Assembly: GCA_016711265.1 (NCBI GenBank) | Contig: JADJTI010000001.1 | Coordinates: 930,001-994,000 of the forward strand | Source of the DNA: Austwickia sp. | Lineage (GTDB): Bacteria; Actinomycetota; Actinomycetes; Actinomycetales; Dermatophilaceae | Direction of reading: 5' to 3' | DNA: 64,000 bases | Part shown: piece after piece, positions 35,376-45,895 of the stretch | Numbering within the stretch: the first letter of the stretch is position 1 | Layout of the letters: each line of letters starts with the position of its first letter | Translations under genes and position numbers: made by a program | Notes under the pieces: model-generated | What the model was told of the DNA's origin: nothing | What the model saw: only the letters and a program-made list of their open reading frames with translations | Database searches by the model: none

Positions 35376-37756
35376 TGAACCACGAGCACCACTACGACCA
35401 ATCCACCGCGACGGAGCCGCTCACAGATCCCGTGTGCGGCATGAACGTAAACGCCTCGACAGCACCCGTCCTCGACCACGACGGTCAGCAGTACCACTTC
35501 TGCTCGGAGCATTGCCGTGACCGATTCCACGCGGACGCCGCCGCGTTCATCGGTCCCGCAGCCGAACATGCAACAATGCCCGCCGCCAGCCACGATGCGC
35601 CCATCAGCGGCGAGGCGACGGAGTGGACCTGCCCTATGCATCCAGAGATCCGCCGCCCCGGGCCCGGGTCCTGCCCCATCTGTGGGATGGCCCTGGAGCC
35701 GGTGACCGTCACCGCCGATACCGGCCCCAGCCCCGAGCTAGCCGACATGACTCGCCGGTTCTGGGTCGCCACCGCGCTGACGATCCCCACCGTCGTCCTT
35801 GAGATGGGACGCCACTTCATCCCGTGGCTGCACGACCTCATCCCGGCCCGTACCTCGGTGTGGCTCCAGCTGGCGCTCGGCACACCCGTCGTGCTGTGGG
35901 CCGGGTGGCCCTTCTTCGTCCGCGGCTGGGCCTCGGTCCGCACCCGCAACCTCAACATGTTCACCCTGATCGCGATGGGCACCGGAATCGCGTGGCTGTT
36001 CAGCGTGATCGCCACCTTCACGCCGGGTGTCTTCCCCGACTCCTTCCGCGGTGACGCGGGCACCGTCGACGTCTACTTCGAAGCCGCCGCCGTCATCACC
36101 ACCCTGGTCCTGCTGGGGCAGGTCCTGGAGCTGCGCGCCCGCGAGCAGACCTCCGGCGCCATCAAAGCCCTGCTCGATCTCAGCCCCAAGACCGCCCGCC
36201 GCATCACCGCCGACGGCGACGACGAAGAGATCCCCCTCGACACCGTCCAGCTCGGTGACCGCCTCCGGGTCCGCCCCGGCGAGGCGGTACCGGTCGACGG
36301 AACCGTGGAGGATGGCCGCTCCGCCGTCGATGAGTCCCTGGTCACTGGTGAGTCCATGCCGGTCACCAAGAACAGCGGCGACACCGTCATCGGCGGCACC
36401 ATCAACGGCAGCGGCGCCCTGGTCATGCGCGCCGAGAAGGTCGGACGCGACACCATGCTCGCCCGAATCGTTGCCATGGTCGCCGACGCGCAACGCTCCC
36501 GCGCCCCGATCCAGCGGATGGCCGACAAGGTGGCCGGCATCTTCGTGCCCGCCGTCATCACCATCGCCGTGGTCGCGTTCATCGTCTGGGCACTGGTCGG
36601 CCCGGACCCGAAGCTCGCCCACGCCCTCATCGCCGCCGTGGCGGTCCTGATCATCGCCTGCCCCTGCGCGCTCGGGCTGGCCACCCCCATGTCGATCATG
36701 GTCGGTGTCGGTCGCGGCGCAGGCCTGGGCGTCCTGATAAAGAACGCCGAAGCCCTCGAACGCATGGAGAAGGTCGACACCCTGGTCGTTGACAAGACCG
36801 GCACACTCACCGAAGGACGACCCACCGTCACCGGCATCGTCACCACCGGCAGCGACCGTGATGACAACGAGCTGCTGCGCATCGCCGCCGGCGTCGAACG
36901 CGCCTCCGAGCACCCACTCGCCATGGCCATCATCGAAGCCGCCACCCAGCGAGGCCTGCACATTCCAGACGTGACCGACTTCGACTCACCCGTCGGGCGC
37001 GGCGTCCTGGGGACCGTCGACGGCCACCGGGTGACCATCGGAAGCGCGACGTTCCTCAACTCTGAGGGCCTCGACACGAGCCCGCTCGCCGCCCGCGCCG
37101 ACGAGCTCCGCGGCGACGGTGCGACCGTCATCCACATCGGAATCGACGACCACTCCGCTGGTATGTTCGCGATCGCCGACCCCATCAAGGAAACCACCCC
37201 CGCCGCCCTGAAGGCTCTGCGCGCGGACGGCATCGACGTCGTCATGCTCACCGGCGATAACCGGGTCACCGCCCAGGCAGTCGCCAAGACGCTCGGCATC
37301 GATCACGTCGAGGCCGAAGTGCTGCCCGACCACAAGAGTGACATCGTCACCAAGCTCCGCGGCGAAGGTCACGTCGTCGCGATGGCCGGCGACGGCGTGA
37401 ACGACGCGCCAGCCCTGGCCTCCGCCGACGTCGGCATCGCCATGGGATCAGGCACGGACGTCGCCATGGAAAGCGCCGGCATCACCCTGCTCAAGGGCGA
37501 CCTCACCGGGATCGTGCGCGCACGTCTTCTCTCCGAGAAGACCATGGCCAACATCCGGCAGAACCTGTTCTTCGCCTTCGTCTACAACGCCCTCGGCATC
37601 CCCATCGCCGCCGGCGTCCTCTACCCCGTCTTCGGGCTCCTGCTCTCACCCATCATCGCCGCCGCCGCCATGGCCCTCTCCAGCGTCAGCGTCATCGCCA
37701 ACGCCCTACGACTGCGCGCTCAAACCATCGGTGGTGATGAAGACGATCGACGTTGA
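35375..37756 (+). CDS. copA: Copper-translocating P-type ATPase with YHS and heavy-metal-binding N-terminal domains
   Basis: This 793-aa P1B-type ATPase exports copper across the membrane. The N-terminus has a YHS domain (DPVCGMNVN ... [12 protein letters not shown]) and a second Cys/Met metal-binding motif ([21 protein letters not shown]) instead of an HMA domain. TGESMPV (actuator), [10 protein letters not shown] (membrane copper site), [11 protein letters not shown] (phosphorylated Asp), [17 protein letters not shown] and [10 protein letters not shown] follow. The final [13 protein letters not shown] matches copper ATPases. The ATG overlaps the upstream short ORF. An IS element separates it from the CsoR-type site. 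Confidence 0.94.
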   Translation: MNHEHHYDQSTATEPLTDPVCGMNVNASTAPVLDHDGQQYHFCSEHCRDRFHADAAAFIGPAAEHATMPAASHDAPISGEATEWTCPMHPEIRRPGPGSCPICGMALEPVTVTADTGPSPELADMTRRFWVATALTIPTVVLEMGRHFIPWLHDLIPARTSVWLQLALGTPVVLWAGWPFFVRGWASVRTRNLNMFTLIAMGTGIAWLFSVIATFTPGVFPDSFRGDAGTVDVYFEAAAVITTLVLLGQVLELRAREQTSGAIKALLDLSPKTARRITADGDDEEIPLDTVQLGDRLRVRPGEAVPVDGTVEDGRSAVDESLVTGESMPVTKNSGDTVIGGTINGSGALVMRAEKVGRDTMLARIVAMVADAQRSRAPIQRMADKVAGIFVPAVITIAVVAFIVWALVGPDPKLAHALIAAVAVLIIACPCALGLATPMSIMVGVGRGAGLGVLIKNAEALERMEKVDTLVVDKTGTLTEGRPTVTGIVTTGSDRDDNELLRIAAGVERASEHPLAMAIIEAATQRGLHIPDVTDFDSPVGRGVLGTVDGHRVTIGSATFLNSEGLDTSPLAARADELRGDGATVIHIGIDDHSAGMFAIADPIKETTPAALKALRADGIDVVMLTGDNRVTAQAVAKTLGIDHVEAEVLPDHKSDIVTKLRGEGHVVAMAGDGVNDAPALASADVGIAMGSGTDVAMESAGITLLKGDLTGIVRARLLSEKTMANIRQNLFFAFVYNALGIPIAAGVLYPVFGLLLSPIIAAAAMALSSVSVIANALRLRAQTIGGDEDDRR

Positions 37757-38117
37757 GCTGCTCGTCGTCCCGGACTGCACCAGCGAGGCAGCCGCGGTGC
37801 GGCTGATCACGGCTGCCGTGAGCCAGTGCGGGACAGACGCGCGAGTACACCGCTCCATCGTCGTCAGCGATGAGCAAGCCCAGCAACGGGGATTCACGGG
37901 GTCACCGACAATCCTCATCAACGGCGCCGACCCCTTCGCCCGTCAAGGAGCAGCGCCCGCTCTGGCCTGCCGGCTCTACCCGACCGCAGTCGGGCTGCGT
38001 GGTGTACCCGAACTCCGGAACGTGATACAAGCGCTCCAGCGTGCGGCAGGGGTGGCCACCTCAGCTGGCGATCACGGCGGCGATATCGCGAGGGGCGGTG
38101 CGCAACGTACGGGTTGA
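37737..38117 (+). CDS. Small thioredoxin-fold-like protein
   Basis: This 126-aa protein starts at an ATG inside the end of the ATPase gene. [19 protein letters not shown] followed by [16 protein letters not shown] resembles the thioredoxin-like fold of small proteins placed beside metal transporters; the cis-Pro loop is GSPT. The usual CxxC is absent, with a single Cys after Asp. It may bind or hand over metal, but no function is proven. The last ~20 residues are low-complexity. Confidence 0.65.
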   Translation: MKTIDVELLVVPDCTSEAAAVRLITAAVSQCGTDARVHRSIVVSDEQAQQRGFTGSPTILINGADPFARQGAAPALACRLYPTAVGLRGVPELRNVIQALQRAAGVATSAGDHGGDIARGGAQRTG

Positions 38118-38300
38118 GGCACCTCGGGTGTGAGCGGTGCACGTGTGGCGCGCTGCGTCGACGCTTACGCGCGTCGCCCTCGGGAGGATGCCCGATGCCG
38201 CCCGGCACCAGGTGCATCGTGGAGCGTCGCGATCAGGGGCATACGCAACCAGATCGAACTCTTTGAAGGCGCGCACACTATTATCCCGCTCGGAGTCCAT
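38061..38300 (-). CDS. Possible small hypothetical protein downstream of the relaxase
   Basis: A 79-aa frame begins MDSERDNSVRAFKEFDLVAYAPDRDAP and contains CTWC. It lies 51 bp after the relaxase stop on the same strand and overlaps the convergent thioredoxin-like gene by 57 bp. There is no clear ribosome site and no known family, so it may not be real. Confidence 0.25.
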   Translation of the reverse strand: MDSERDNSVRAFKEFDLVAYAPDRDAPRCTWCRAASGILPRATRVSVDAARHTCTAHTRGASTRTLRTAPRDIAAVIAS

Positions 38301-38351
38301 TCCACACCCCAATCAACACGTGTCGGCAAGGCACTGTGGGGCAGGCCTAGA

Positions 38352-40509
38352 TCACAGGCTCGGGCCGAGAAAGACTTGCTCGACCGGCGAACGCTCGACA
38401 TTCGCTGTGTGTTCACGAGAGATGTCCCTTGCCTTGTCGAGTGCTGTTCTGGCACGGGCGGCGTCGATCTTCTGGGCGGTTGACTGAGGGGGCGATCCGA
38501 GGGGTGTGTCGTCGGTGATGCGATACCGGTCCCGGTAGGCCGCGACTGTGCGGGCATGTCGCCGCCATGCTGTTGCCTTCCGCGAATCGCGAGGAGGCAC
38601 GCCGAGCGGTTTCGTCCAGGCTTCCCGGGCGTCGCGTGCGGCGTCGAGTACCGCGTCGGTGCGGGCCTCGATCAGTTCACGCCGCTCATCAAGTGCTCGG
38701 CGCATGTCCGTGTACATCGGGCCGTCGGCGTGCGGGACGAGGCCGGCGATCAACCGCGGTGCCTTGCGGGTGCGGCCCGACCCTGCCGGCCGTGCGGTCG
38801 CGCGTTCGACGCGGTGGTGAAGGACGGAAGCGATGTCGTCAGCATCACCGAACCCGCGCGCGGCGACGAGGCGCGGGAGCAGTCGGTCCATGTCGTGGTG
38901 ATTCGCCTCGGCCCTTCGCAGCTCGGCGGTGAGTGCGCCGAACGTTTCCGAGTCGAGCACGGTGTCGACTTGCTCGGCGGTGAGCCCCGATGCACGAACC
39001 AGGCTCGCCCAGCGGTCGCGTTGCGCAGCGGCGGCGATCGTCTCGTACTCCGCAGCGAGTTGGGCGATGGAGCCCCACTGCTCGTGTTCGGCGGTGATGG
39101 TCTCGTGCGCGGACAGCTCAGCGCCGACGTGCTGGAGCACCCCGTTCAGCACGCTCCTGCCGGTGGCATCCGGGTTCTCGCCCGGATGCGACTCCGTGTG
39201 AGCATCGTCAATCCGGTCGAGGATCACATACGCACGGTTGGAACGCATGCCTCTTGTCATCGCGACGTAGAAATTCTCCCGCGTCGTGGTGGGCTCGACC
39301 AGAACGTGGGCGGTGTCGACGGTGACGCCCTGGGCGCGGTGGGCGGTGACCGCGTACCCGAGATCGACGTGCTCGGCCACATAGGACGCCGGGAGGAGGA
39401 TCGAGCCGCCGAACCTGCGACCGGTCTTGCGGATGGTGATCGAGCCGTCGTCGCGGACGTTGGTGATGGTCCAGGTGTCGCCGTTGCGTACCCACTCCTT
39501 GCTGTTGCGGAGGCGGCGGTCGTTGCGGCGGGTGATGATCGTGTCTCCGACTCCGGCGGCGGTGCCGCCGTTCAGCTCCACCTCCCGGCCCGGTGTAAAG
39601 GTGCCGTCGAGGATCAGGTCCGCGCGGGCGCGCTGGTTGAGGGTGGTGACGTCGTCGCGGGTCTCGGCGATCAGCACCGACACCAACCCCGCATTCCGGT
39701 CGGCGCGCCAAGCGGCATAGGCAGCATCCGTCATCGCCTCGGCGTCACCGTCGCGGATGCGGCCGTGGTCGAGGTAGGTGTCGATCACCTGCGTCCGCCC
39801 GTGCCGCAACGAGAGTGAGGCCGTCTTCTCCCAGGTGTTCACGAAGCGGTGGACATCGACCAGTTCGGGCGCATCATCCCGGTCGTTCACGAGCAGTCCG
39901 AATGCGCCGCCGGCGTCGACGGACTGGAGCTGGGCGAAGTCCCCGACCAGCAGCACTTTCGTTCCCGCCCACTCGGCCAGGTGCGTGATGCGATCCAGTG
40001 AAAGGGTGCCGGCCAGAGATGCCTCATCGATGATGACGAGCTGGCCGGACTGGAACGTTTCGCCACGGGTGAGTTGGTTCTGCCACCACTTTGCCGTGTT
40101 CTCCGTCGGGATCCCCAAGTCCTCGGCAAGTACCTGTGCCGCGACCGCGGACGGCGCCAGCCCGACCACGGACCCGGCGCCGTGTTCCTTCTCCCATGCC
40201 CGCCGCAGCGCGGACATGGCCGTGGTCTTCCCAGCACCGGCCGGACCAACGAGCACGTCCAGCATGCGCCCGGAGACGGCGATCTTCGTCAGCGCGTCGG
40301 CCTGATCCTCACCGAGCATCCGCCCCTCATGATCTGGCCGGGCGGTGATCTTCTCCACCGTGCGAAGCGGGACTGTCGGTGCGGTCATGGTGCGGGAACG
40401 ATCCAGCAGTCGGTCCTCAGCGGCGAGCAACAGCTCGGAGGAGAACACGGTCGAATGCTTGGGCCGGAACACGCTGGTGCCGTCCGCCCGGCGGAACTCC
40501 ACCGGGCTG
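38352..40509 (-). CDS. MobF relaxase/helicase, C-terminal part (helicase), 5' end lost in low-complexity sequence
   Basis: Reading resumes at SPVEFRRADGTSVFRPKHSTVFSSELLLAAE. It continues with a TraI/TrwC-type helicase: Walker A VGPAGAGKTTAMS, Walker B LVIIDEASL, LLVGDFAQLQSVDAGGAF and AVTAHRAQGVTVDTAHVLV. MobF relaxases nick oriT and unwind the strand during conjugation. This part and the N-terminal part (41818-43218) are one gene. Removing the intervening G/C run gives an in-frame join (PDLA-SPVEF). The C-terminal region is Arg/Ala-rich. Confidence 0.85.
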
Positions 40510-41817
40510 GGGGGGGGGGGTTCCCCCGGCCGGCGGCCCCCCGAGAAGAAGGGGGCCCCCCCAGGGGGGGGGGGGGGGGGGAAAAAAGGGAGGCCCGCGC
40601 CCGCCCCCGCCCCGCGGGGGGGGGGGGGGGGGGGGGAACGAACCGGCCGGCCGCGCGGGGGGGGGGGGGGGGGGGGAGGAAAGAAGGGAAGGGGGGGGGG
40701 GGGGGGGGGAACCCCCCGCGGCCCCCCCGGGGGGGGAAGCCCGCCGGGGGGGGGGAAGGCCCCGGCGGGGGGCGGGGGGCGGGGAAACAGGGACGGGGAA
40801 ACCGGGAAGAGAAACCCCAAAGCAGGGGCCGACAAAAGCGGGGGGGGGCCGCCCGGGGGGGGCAGCACCGGGCCCCAGGCGCCGGGGCAGGGCCGCGCGG
40901 GACGCCCCGCCGGGCCCCGCCCCCGCCCCGGGCCCCCCGGGGGCCCCCGGGCGGGCCGGGGACGGGGGGGGGGGGGGCCCGGGTCCCCGGGCGGCCCGGG
41001 GCGCCCCCCCCCCCCCCCGCCCCCCGCGGGCGGGGGCCCGGGGGGGCGCGCGGGGGGCGGCCGGCGGCGGGCCCCGCGGCCCGGGGGGGGCCGGGGGGCC
41101 GCCCCCCGGCCCCCCCCCGCCCCCCCCCCCGCCCCCCCGGGGGGCCCGGCCCCGGCCCGGCCCCCCCGGGCCGGGCGGGGCCCGGGGGGCCGGCCGCCCC
41201 GCCCCCCCCGCCCCCCCCCCCGGCCCGCCGCCCGGGGGCGGGGGGGGGCCCGCGGGCGGGGCGCCCGCCGCGGCCGGCGCCCCCGGGGGGGCGGGGGGGG
41301 GGGCCGCCCGGACGGGCCCCCCGGGGGGGGGGCGGGGCGGGCGGGGGGGACCGGCCCCCGCCCCCCGGCGGGGGCCCCCGGGGGGGGGCCCCGGGCCCGG
41401 GGGGCACACCCGGGGCCCGGGCCGGGCCCCCCCGGGCCCCCCGGCCCGGCCCGGGCCGGGCGGGGCCGCGGGGGTTGAGTCGCCCGGGGGCCCCCGGGGC
41501 CCGCCCCCCCCGCCCGCCCCCCCCCCCCGGGGCGGCGAAGCCACCCCGGGCCCCGGGGCGGGGCCGGGGCCGGGAGAGAAGGGGGAAGCGGGAACAGCAG
41601 ACCCGGCGTCCCCGCCAGAGAGCGGGGACCGACGGCGTCCCCGGCGCGGGCCGCCGCCCGCGGGGGCCCCGGGGGCAAACCCCGGGGACAACCAAGACGT
41701 CGGGGGACCCCCCCCGGGCCCCGGCCCCCGGGCCCCCCCGGCCCGCCCCCCCGCCCCCCCCCACCCCCCCAACCCCCCCCAACCCCCCCCGAAACCCCCG
41801 CCCACCCCCACCCCCCC
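40509..41817. other. Poly-G/poly-C low-complexity block, probable assembly artefact
   Basis: About 1.3 kb consists almost entirely of long G and C runs with scattered A and very few T on the plus strand. No natural gene composition looks like this. It begins and ends inside the relaxase gene exactly where conserved sequence should continue. The open frames across it encode only Gly/Pro/Arg/Ala strings. I treat it as low-quality consensus or gap filler, not biology. Confidence 0.8.
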
Positions 41818-43218
41818 AGACCTGGCGAGGTCGGGCGGCGTCAGCCGCAACGAGAGTCCTTCGGCAGCATCGGCCACCATGCCGACGACCGCTTCCCGGT
41901 CCCGCATCGAGGCGAACCGCCAGCCCATCGTCTGCCGCGACGCCTCAGCCATCAGGTTCCAGCGCCGCCACGTCGACCGCTTCTCACCCACCACCCCGAC
42001 GACCGAGGCGCCGAGTTCGGCGATCACGTCCAACGGCACATCATCGGCCCGCAACAGCAGCACCGGGTCGTTGTCGGTCACGGCTTGGGCCCATCCGGTG
42101 GCGTCCCGACCGAGCACGTCGGCGGCGCGGGTGCGCCACTCGCTGGTGAGGTTGGCCAGCGACCGCACCTCCTTGTCCGGCCGGGTGGCGAGGGTCGCTT
42201 GGGCGCGGAGCTTGATGATCGTCGCCGTGGACGGCTGGCGGCCGTGCCGGGCGACGTACTCGTCGATCAGCCGGTTCTTCTCGACGTCGATGTGGCGGGC
42301 ACGGGTGGAGAACTCGGCCACCAGCTCCTGCGGCACGCTCGTGATCGCCCACGCCGGGTTCCGGTCCCGGCCCATGTCCCGTGCCTCCCACTCCACCCCG
42401 AAGGTTCGCGTCATGTGATCGGCGAACACCGCCTCATGCAGTTCCGACAGCGCGACCACGGCGGCGTGCATCGGCCGCCCATCCAGCGACCGCCACTTCC
42501 CGTCCAAGACTGTCTGGACCTTGTTGGAGATGACGACGTGGGTATGCAGGTGAGGGTCGCCCGCGCGGGAGTCGAAGTGATCGAACGCCGTCGCCACCAG
42601 CCCGGTGACATCGACCTGTGCAACGGCCCCGTCCCCGGCGGTTGCACCGGTGCGGGTGGCTGCAACCTCTCGCTCCATGAACGCAACCACATCCGCAACC
42701 GCCCGATGATGCGCCTCACCAATTTGCGCTTGCGTCCCGGCGTCGGCGACCGCCCACAGCGCGGAGGCGGACTTCGGGATCGAGAACGTGAAATCGAACC
42801 CCGCCACAGCACGCCGCGTCCCACGCGCGCTCTCCTCGGCCTCGATCTGCGCGACCGCCGCCGCCTTCGCGCCCGGACTCAGGCCCGCGTCCAGGCCAGC
42901 GATCCGCGCATCGATCCGCTCGGACACCGACTTGTAGACGGGGAACGCCAGACCGAGCGGGTCGCCAGTGATCGGGTCGCGACCCATCCCCATCAAGAGC
43001 TGGAGCTGGGCCTCCGACACCCGATCACCGACCAAGAGCTGCCCCTTGCCGAGCGAGGCGACACCTGAGCCCAGCCATTGGCCCGGTGGGGTTCCCGCGT
43101 CCACGTAGTACCTCGTCAGAGGCGTCGACAGCGACCTGTCGCCATCGGCCGCGGCGACCGTGCGGAGCAGGTACTTGTACCCATCACCTGCACTCATCAC
43201 CCGCATCGAAACCGTCAC
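41818..43218 (-). CDS. MobF relaxase, N-terminal nicking domain
   Basis: The gene starts at GTG 43218 (GAGAGGCGG upstream). MSAGDGYKYLLRTVAAADGDRSLSTPLTRYYV provides the catalytic tyrosines, and the metal-binding triad is in TAFDHFDSRAGDPHLHTHVVISNKVQ. This is the TrwC-type relaxase domain of conjugative plasmids and ICEs. The domain runs to about LSLRLTPPDLA, after which the sequence enters the G/C block. Its presence shows that this stretch came from a conjugative or mobilisable element. Confidence 0.88.
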
Positions 43219-43272
43219 CAGAGCACCGCCTCTCGACAGCCAGGTGAGCCGACGCTGACCGAGCGGAACACT

Positions 43273-43288
43273 GTCAACGTTGGTTGAC
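43273..43288. promoter_or_regulatory. Palindrome upstream of the relaxase gene
   Basis: GTCAAC-GTTG-GTTGAC is a 16-bp inverted repeat about 55 bp upstream of the relaxase start. It could be a repressor operator or part of oriT. A second one (CACCTG-A-CAGGTG) lies at 43413-43425. Neither matches a site I can name. Confidence 0.4.
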
Positions 43289-43412
43289 GACCTCGACCTG
43301 CAAGACGCGTGTGACCTCGGATGGCGGTCGAAGCGAAGGCCGGAGGTGAAGGCGTCGGGCGGTGTCGCTCGGGTGGCTAGGTCCGGGGCAGCGGGCGCGT
43401 GGCGGAGTCGTG

Positions 43413-43425
43413 CACCTGACAGGTG
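43413..43425. promoter_or_regulatory. Palindrome between the relaxase and methyltransferase genes
   Basis: CACCTG-A-CAGGTG is a perfect 13-bp inverted repeat, 65 bp upstream of the methyltransferase start. It is a plausible operator for either divergent gene. Confidence 0.35.
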
Positions 43426-43489
43426 ACCAGCTCGGCATCAGCTTCGTGACGAGGCGATGTCGGGGACGACCGTCACCGGAGAAGACTTC

Positions 43490-44030
43490 ATGCACGACCT
43501 CAACACGAGCGGCGGCTCAGAACTCAGGATCGGATCGCTCTTCAGCGGCTACGGCGGGCTCGACCGCGCCGTCGAGCACGTCTTCAACGCCAAGACCGCG
43601 TGGTTCTCCGAACTCAACGAGCCCGTCGCCCGCGTCTTCTCGCACCACTGGCCCGACCCACCGAACCTCGGCGACATCACGACCATCGACTGGAGTCAGG
43701 TCGAACCCGTGGACATCCTCATCGGCGGGTTCCCCTGCCAGGACGTGTCCACCGTCGGCAAGCGCGCTGGCATCGCTCCAGGTACGCGCTCGGGTCTGTG
43801 GGCGCACATGGCCGCAGCCATCGACGCGCTCCAGCCCGAGTGGGTCATCATCGAGAACGTCCGCGGGCTGCTGTCCTCACCAGCAACTCGGCCACCCGCA
43901 GAAGGAGACGACCATGAACGCCGCAACCCTGACGATGCAACCCCCGATGGCGCAACCCTTCGCGGAGTGGAGCCCGACCCGTGGCATCTGTGAGACGACG
44001 CAACTCGACCTCTACGGGCTCTCGGCGCCG
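43490..44030 (+). pseudogene. C5-cytosine DNA methyltransferase, N-terminal fragment
   Basis: The frame starts at an ATG with GGAGA upstream. It carries motif I (IGSLFSGYGGLDRAVE), motif IV with the catalytic Cys (GGFPCQDVSTVGKRAG) and motif VI (WVIIENVRGLL). An in-frame TGA at 43991-43993 follows GVEPDPWHL. Beyond it the frame continues as DDATRPLRALGAV, typical of the family, so TGA most likely replaced a Gly codon (GGA). At 44025-44030 the RIT element begins. The rest of the gene is at 47926-48379 and 50066-50316. Confidence 0.88.
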
Positions 44031-44057
44031 TTATGTGGACTTCGGTGTTATGCGGAC
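44025..44057 (+). repeat. Left inverted repeat of the RIT element
   Basis: It starts GCGCCGTTATGTGGAC and contains a second TTATGCGGAC copy, so the end holds two direct copies of a TTATGYGGA motif. It pairs with 47872-47904. Confidence 0.8.
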
Positions 44058-44063
44058 TCGTGT

Positions 44064-44101
44064 CTAGATTGACAGACCATCTAGTCGCTGCAATTATCTA
44101 G
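44064..44101 (+). promoter_or_regulatory. PadR operator-like repeat
   Basis: CTAGAT and ATCTAG form an inverted repeat (44064-44069 and 44079-44084, 9-bp spacer). A third ATCTAG half-site lies at 44096-44101, directly before the padR start codon. PadR proteins usually bind such dyads in their own promoters, so autoregulation is inferred. Confidence 0.5.
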
Positions 44102-44103
44102 GT

Positions 44104-44460
44104 ATGGATGAGAGCTGGCCTGGCGATTGGCTTCGCGGGGTGCTGGAGACGATGGCGTTGGCTGTGGTCTCTGAGGGTGAGACCTACGGGTATCTCATTG
44201 CTGCGCGGTTGGCTGAGGCTGGGATGGGGACGATCAAGGGTGGAACGCTCTACCCGGTCTTGAACCGTCTTGAGAGAGACGGCGCACTGGCGTCGCAGTG
44301 GCGTCAGGGTGAGGGCGGGCCTGGCAGGAAGTACTACACGATCACGGCGGCCGGTCGCGAGCGATTCGAGCAACAGCGCGCGCAGTGGCAGAGGTTCACG
44401 GAGCGGACGTCGTTGCTTCTGCGGGGCGAAGGGAACGGAGTTGGTCATGGCAACGATTGA
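44104..44460 (+). CDS. PadR-family transcriptional regulator
   Basis: This 118-aa winged-helix protein has the core LRGVLETMALAVVSEGETYGYLIAARLAEAG, then GTLYPVLNRLERDGALAS and the wing GRKYYTITAAGRERFEQQ. All are PadR hallmarks. It overlaps the following HAAS gene by 14 bp, the standard PadR/HAAS pair in Gram-positive bacteria, where the pair senses envelope or cytoplasmic stress. It lies inside the RIT element as cargo. Confidence 0.92.
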   Translation: MDESWPGDWLRGVLETMALAVVSEGETYGYLIAARLAEAGMGTIKGGTLYPVLNRLERDGALASQWRQGEGGPGRKYYTITAAGRERFEQQRAQWQRFTERTSLLLRGEGNGVGHGND

Positions 44461-44875
44461 GAAGTACACGCAGCAGCTGACGCTTGCGCTGCGGCTGCGT
44501 GATGTCCCGGGCGAGGTGATCGGGGATGCGATCGCGCAGGTCGAGAGCCACATCGCCGAGACGGGTGAGGATCCGGTCGCAGCGTTCGGTCCGGCGCGTG
44601 AGTATGCCGCGAGCTTCGCCGGGAAGACAACGCCTGCGCGCCGCTGGCCGTGGTACATCGTGAACTGGCTCGCCGGGTTCCTGTTTGGATGCGTTCTGAT
44701 CATCGGCGTGTTCGGGCAGGTGCGCGGCGAGGAGGTCTTCTGGGGGTTCCACCCGATCATCGCGATCGTGGTCGGCGCAGTTGGGATGGTCGGCTACTTC
44801 GCGATGATCGTTGTGATCTGGGGGGAACGGGTGAAGGACCCGCGCAAGGCCTCGAACGGACTCGATTCCGCATAA
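44447..44875 (+). CDS. HAAS-domain (DUF1700-like) membrane protein
   Basis: This 142-aa protein begins at an ATG inside the padR gene. The N-terminal helical domain (YTQQLTLALRLRDVPGEVIGDAIAQVESHIAETGEDPVAAFGPAREYAASFA) matches the HAAS signalling domain. Two membrane segments follow (YIVNWLAGFLFGCVLIIGVFG and IIAIVVGAVGMVGYFAMIVVIWG). It is probably the PadR partner. The longer open frame upstream only shadows padR. Confidence 0.85.
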   Translation: MATIEKYTQQLTLALRLRDVPGEVIGDAIAQVESHIAETGEDPVAAFGPAREYAASFAGKTTPARRWPWYIVNWLAGFLFGCVLIIGVFGQVRGEEVFWGFHPIIAIVVGAVGMVGYFAMIVVIWGERVKDPRKASNGLDSA

Positions 44876-44910
44876 CCGCGACGCGCATCGACACGGTTCG
44901 CTTGATCTGA

Positions 44911-44935
44911 CCGGGCAGTCACACCGGCTGCCCGG
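44911..44935. terminator. Hairpin between the HAAS gene and the recombinase trio
   Basis: CCGGGCAG and CTGCCCGG form a perfect 8-bp stem with a 9-nt loop, located between the cargo pair and the first recombinase gene. No T-run follows, so it may attenuate rather than fully terminate. Confidence 0.45.
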
Positions 44936-44956
44936 CGTTGATCGAGGAGGATCACG

Positions 44957-45895
44957 ATGTCGAAGTATCGGGAACGTCGCCGGGGCGACGCTCAGCAGGT
45001 GTTGGAGGAGTTCGAGGACTGGCTGCTGCGGGAACGGTCCGTGCAGGAGAGCACAGCACGGGTCTACGCGGATCGGGTGGTCGGGTTCCTCGAATGGTTG
45101 CCCGCACCGGTCGAGGAGTCGCTGCGGGCTTTGACGCCGGCGACGGTGATGGAGTGGGTGAACCTCGCGGCGAAGCGAGGGCAGAAGCCGTCGACGCTGC
45201 GGAAGCAGTTGGTGATGCTGCGCTCCTTCCTGCGCTTCTGTCACCGCACCGACCGAGCTGGGCAGGACCTGGCGGGGGTCGTTCCGAACGCGGCGGGGTG
45301 GCGGTTGTCTTCGATCCCGGACCCGGTGCCCGAGGGCACGGTCCAGGAGCTGCTGGACAGCCTCGACTTGCAGGCGCCCAAGGGACTCAGGGATCGGGCG
45401 ATTCTGCTGCTGCTCACCGGCCTCGGGCTCCGCGCTGGAGAGATCGCTGCGCTGAGACTTGGCGATATCGGTTGGCGCACCGGCACGATCCGCGTCCGAG
45501 GCAAGGGCGACCGAGCCGATGAGTTGCCGCTGCCGGACGAGGTGGGTCGCGCGTTGGAGGAGTATGTGCTTCACGGTCGGGGCGGCAGGGCCGGGTATGA
45601 CGAGGTGTTCTTGACGATGTTCGAGCCGGTGCGCCCGGTCGCGCCGAACGGGATCGGGAAGATCGTGCGGATGGCCTGCGCCAGGGCCGGGATCACCGAG
45701 TTCGGGCCGCATCGACTGCGGCACACTTTCGCGACCGGGATGCTCGCCTCCGGCGCGACGCTCCAAGAGGTTCAAGGGCTGCTGCGGCACGCGCAGCTGC
45801 GGACCACCGCGATCTACACCAAGGTCGACCGCGCACGGCTGACACGACTCGTCCCGGAATGGCCGGCGGCGGCTGAGGGCAGGTGGGGACGATGA
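44957..45895 (+). CDS. Tyrosine recombinase, first of the RIT trio
   Basis: This 312-aa recombinase follows a GAGGAGG ribosome site. It has an N-terminal SAM-like core-binding domain (QVLEEFEDWLLRERSVQESTARVYADRV). The catalytic domain has TGLGLRAGEIAALRLGDI (first Arg), PHRLRHTFATGML (His-x-x-Arg) and LLRHAQLRTTAIYTKV (His and nucleophilic Tyr). All catalytic residues appear present. Its stop overlaps the next start (ATGA). Confidence 0.92.
   Translation: MSKYRERRRGDAQQVLEEFEDWLLRERSVQESTARVYADRVVGFLEWLPAPVEESLRALTPATVMEWVNLAAKRGQKPSTLRKQLVMLRSFLRFCHRTDRAGQDLAGVVPNAAGWRLSSIPDPVPEGTVQELLDSLDLQAPKGLRDRAILLLLTGLGLRAGEIAALRLGDIGWRTGTIRVRGKGDRADELPLPDEVGRALEEYVLHGRGGRAGYDEVFLTMFEPVRPVAPNGIGKIVRMACARAGITEFGPHRLRHTFATGMLASGATLQEVQGLLRHAQLRTTAIYTKVDRARLTRLVPEWPAAAEGRWGR

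Noticed and set aside
40345..42418. Gly/Pro/Arg-rich plus-strand frames across the G/C block
   Set aside because: They exist only because the block lacks stop codons; the sequence looks like assembly noise.
43914..44072. 52-aa ORF with a good AAGGAG site overlapping the methyltransferase fragment
   Set aside because: The site and ATG fall inside a conserved part of the methyltransferase frame (EGDDHERR), and its end runs into the RIT repeat. Probably chance.
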